The position numbers and the translations under genes are program-made. A DNA stretch of 7,267 nucleotides. It comes from Nitrospira lenta (GTDB taxonomy: Bacteria; Nitrospirota; Nitrospiria; Nitrospirales; Nitrospiraceae). Shown one piece after another: positions 6,475 through 7,267 of the stretch (within the stretch, counting starts at the first letter, position 1; each line of letters starts with the position of its first letter). The notes under the pieces were generated by a model, which was not told the origin of the DNA, did not search any database, and was given only the letters and a program-made list of their open reading frames with translations. The DNA lies in NCBI GenBank assembly GCA_945906715.1, contig CAMDRK010000127.1, forward strand, positions 1-7,267. Direction: 5' to 3'.

Positions 6475-7267
6475 ATTCACGGACCTCCATCTCCGAGCCG
6501 ACCTGCCGCACCACGCTGGGCAACGCCGCAATCTTGAAGCGCTGCATGAGTTCATCCGTCATCCAAAACACTCGATGCTCGACCTTCGTCATTAATGGCT
6601 CAATCGAACCTGCTGTCACCGCCACCTTCAACAGCTCTTTTGAGTGCTCATCCATATACCGTTGCAACCAACTCACCTGATCTGGATCGGTCGCATTGAT
6701 GATCAGCATGGTATGAGGCCAGGTCACTTTCGTGAGCGGATTCACCCGCGTGCCAGCCTTCACTAAAATCCTGTTATTGGAAGGGTCTGTAATGTCCTCA
6801 GGAAACTCCGTCGTGAGATCCACGCGGAACGTCCGAGCGTGTAGGGCACGAGGCGCCTGCAGGCCCGGTCCACGCTCGAGCTTTCGCTTCACCATCTCCG
6901 CGCCCTTTCGTTGCACCGACTGCCAATCGGTGTGAGCAACCTTGTCTTTCACCAGCTGCAACATATCCGTTTCCCCAATGGCCACCGTTGGGAACTCACT
7001 CTTGATGTGGCGACTGTCGCTGAGTGCAGGAACCGGCGGTTGGGGGTCAACCGTGGGCCCGCCTTGGGCCCATCCTGTCTCACGCTGAGCTAACCAGGTC
7101 GCGAAGGGACGGAGCCCCGGCTCGTCTTTCGCCAGCAGGCCAAACAAATGCCTGACCGACGCCGTCCCCACGGCGCTTTGATACCGCTCCCCCTGTACCA
7201 CCACCACCGCCGGCACTTCCTGGACTCCGGCCCGTTGATAAATCACCGGATCGATCACCAGTCCCGT
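6461..7267 (-). CDS. traW: TrbC-TraW fusion protein, F-type conjugative pilus assembly (5' partial)
   Basis: Periplasmic protein needed for assembly of the F-type conjugative pilus. The frame is open to the right edge, so the N-terminus and signal peptide are missing; 268 residues are visible. Residues 1-60 resemble the end of TrbC, with IDP (5-7) followed by GVQEVPAVVV (14-23). A proline-rich linker (70-82) and a charged stretch (100-135) follow. Residues 145-268 are a clear TraW C-terminus: RTFRVDLT (145-152), AGTRVNPL (171-178), a strand plus DPDQVSWLQRY (194-204), KVAVTAGS (214-221), and RFKIAALPSVVRQ (243-255). In F, trbC and traW are separate genes whose products interact; fusions are known in other F-type systems. 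A GTG at 7258 is an internal valine, not the start. The stop is TAG at 6463-6461, inside the start of traU. The TraW assignment is strong; the TrbC assignment rests on a short segment. Confidence 0.88.
   Translation of the reverse strand, partial: TGLVIDPVIYQRAGVQEVPAVVVVQGERYQSAVGTASVRHLFGLLAKDEPGLRPFATWLAQRETGWAQGGPTVDPQPPVPALSDSRHIKSEFPTVAIGETDMLQLVKDKVAHTDWQSVQRKGAEMVKRKLERGPGLQAPRALHARTFRVDLTTEFPEDITDPSNNRILVKAGTRVNPLTKVTWPHTMLIINATDPDQVSWLQRYMDEHSKELLKVAVTAGSIEPLMTKVEHRVFWMTDELMQRFKIAALPSVVRQVGSEMEVREYAVR
6484..6488 (-). promoter_or_regulatory. Ribosome binding site for traU (GGAGG)
   Basis: A full GGAGG lies nine bases before the ATG at 6474, inside the last codons of traW. It is the reason for preferring the longer traU start over the ATG at 6405, which has no such site. 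It also encodes part of the TraW C-terminus, so it could be coincidental. Confidence 0.55.

Noticed and set aside
6248..6595. 115-residue plus-strand open frame opposite traU/traW
   Set aside because: Antisense to two clearly recognised genes across their junction; no family resemblance.

Overview
The window is a stretch of a conjugative DNA-transfer operon: the mating-pair-formation (pilus assembly) part of an F-type (TivF-like) type IV secretion system. All real genes lie on the minus strand, so transcription runs from the right edge (7267) to the left edge (1). Recognisable F-family sequence features place it on a conjugative plasmid, an integrative conjugative element or a genomic island of a Gram-negative bacterium. 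Three products carry Sec-type signal peptides, as expected for periplasmic/outer-membrane parts of a diderm envelope. Base composition looks to be in the mid-50s % GC by eye. The sequence alone does not let me name the host.

Layout in transcription order: (1) the end of a fused TrbC-TraW protein (7267-6461, 5' end off the window); (2) TraU, a cysteine-rich periplasmic protein (6474-5350); (3) TraF, a thioredoxin-fold periplasmic protein with an intact CPYC motif (5353-4463); (4) TraH (4439-3090); (5) TraG, a large inner-membrane protein whose 3' end is off the window (about 3034 or 3068 down to 1, with no stop seen). The genes are tightly packed: W/U overlap by 14 nt with the chosen start, U/F share ATGA, F/H are separated by 23 nt, and the H stop and the best TraG start signature are separated by 21 nt. 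There is no gene-free stretch above 300 bases, no RNA gene, CRISPR array or insertion sequence, and no promoter or terminator that I can support. The operon promoter must lie to the right of the window.

The genes work as one machine. In F, TrbC, TraW, TraU, TraF and TraH are periplasmic or outer-membrane-associated proteins that extend and retract the pilus. TraG acts in pilus assembly through its membrane N-terminus, and in mating-pair stabilisation and entry exclusion through its periplasmic C-terminus. Compared with F, the cluster is reduced: trbC and traW are fused, and traN, trbE, trbB and the small tra/trb genes that F has between traU and traH are absent here.

The main oddity is the start of traG. 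An ATG-led stretch beginning MWEIHT, typical of TraG N-termini, is one nucleotide out of frame with the rest of the gene. This suggests a frameshift (real, programmed or a sequence error) near 3047-3050. I found no wholly new system; the points worth checking are this frameshift, the TrbC-TraW fusion with its repeated thioredoxin-like motif, the CPYC-bearing TraF coupled to a 16-cysteine TraU, and an extended, degenerately repetitive TraG C-terminus.
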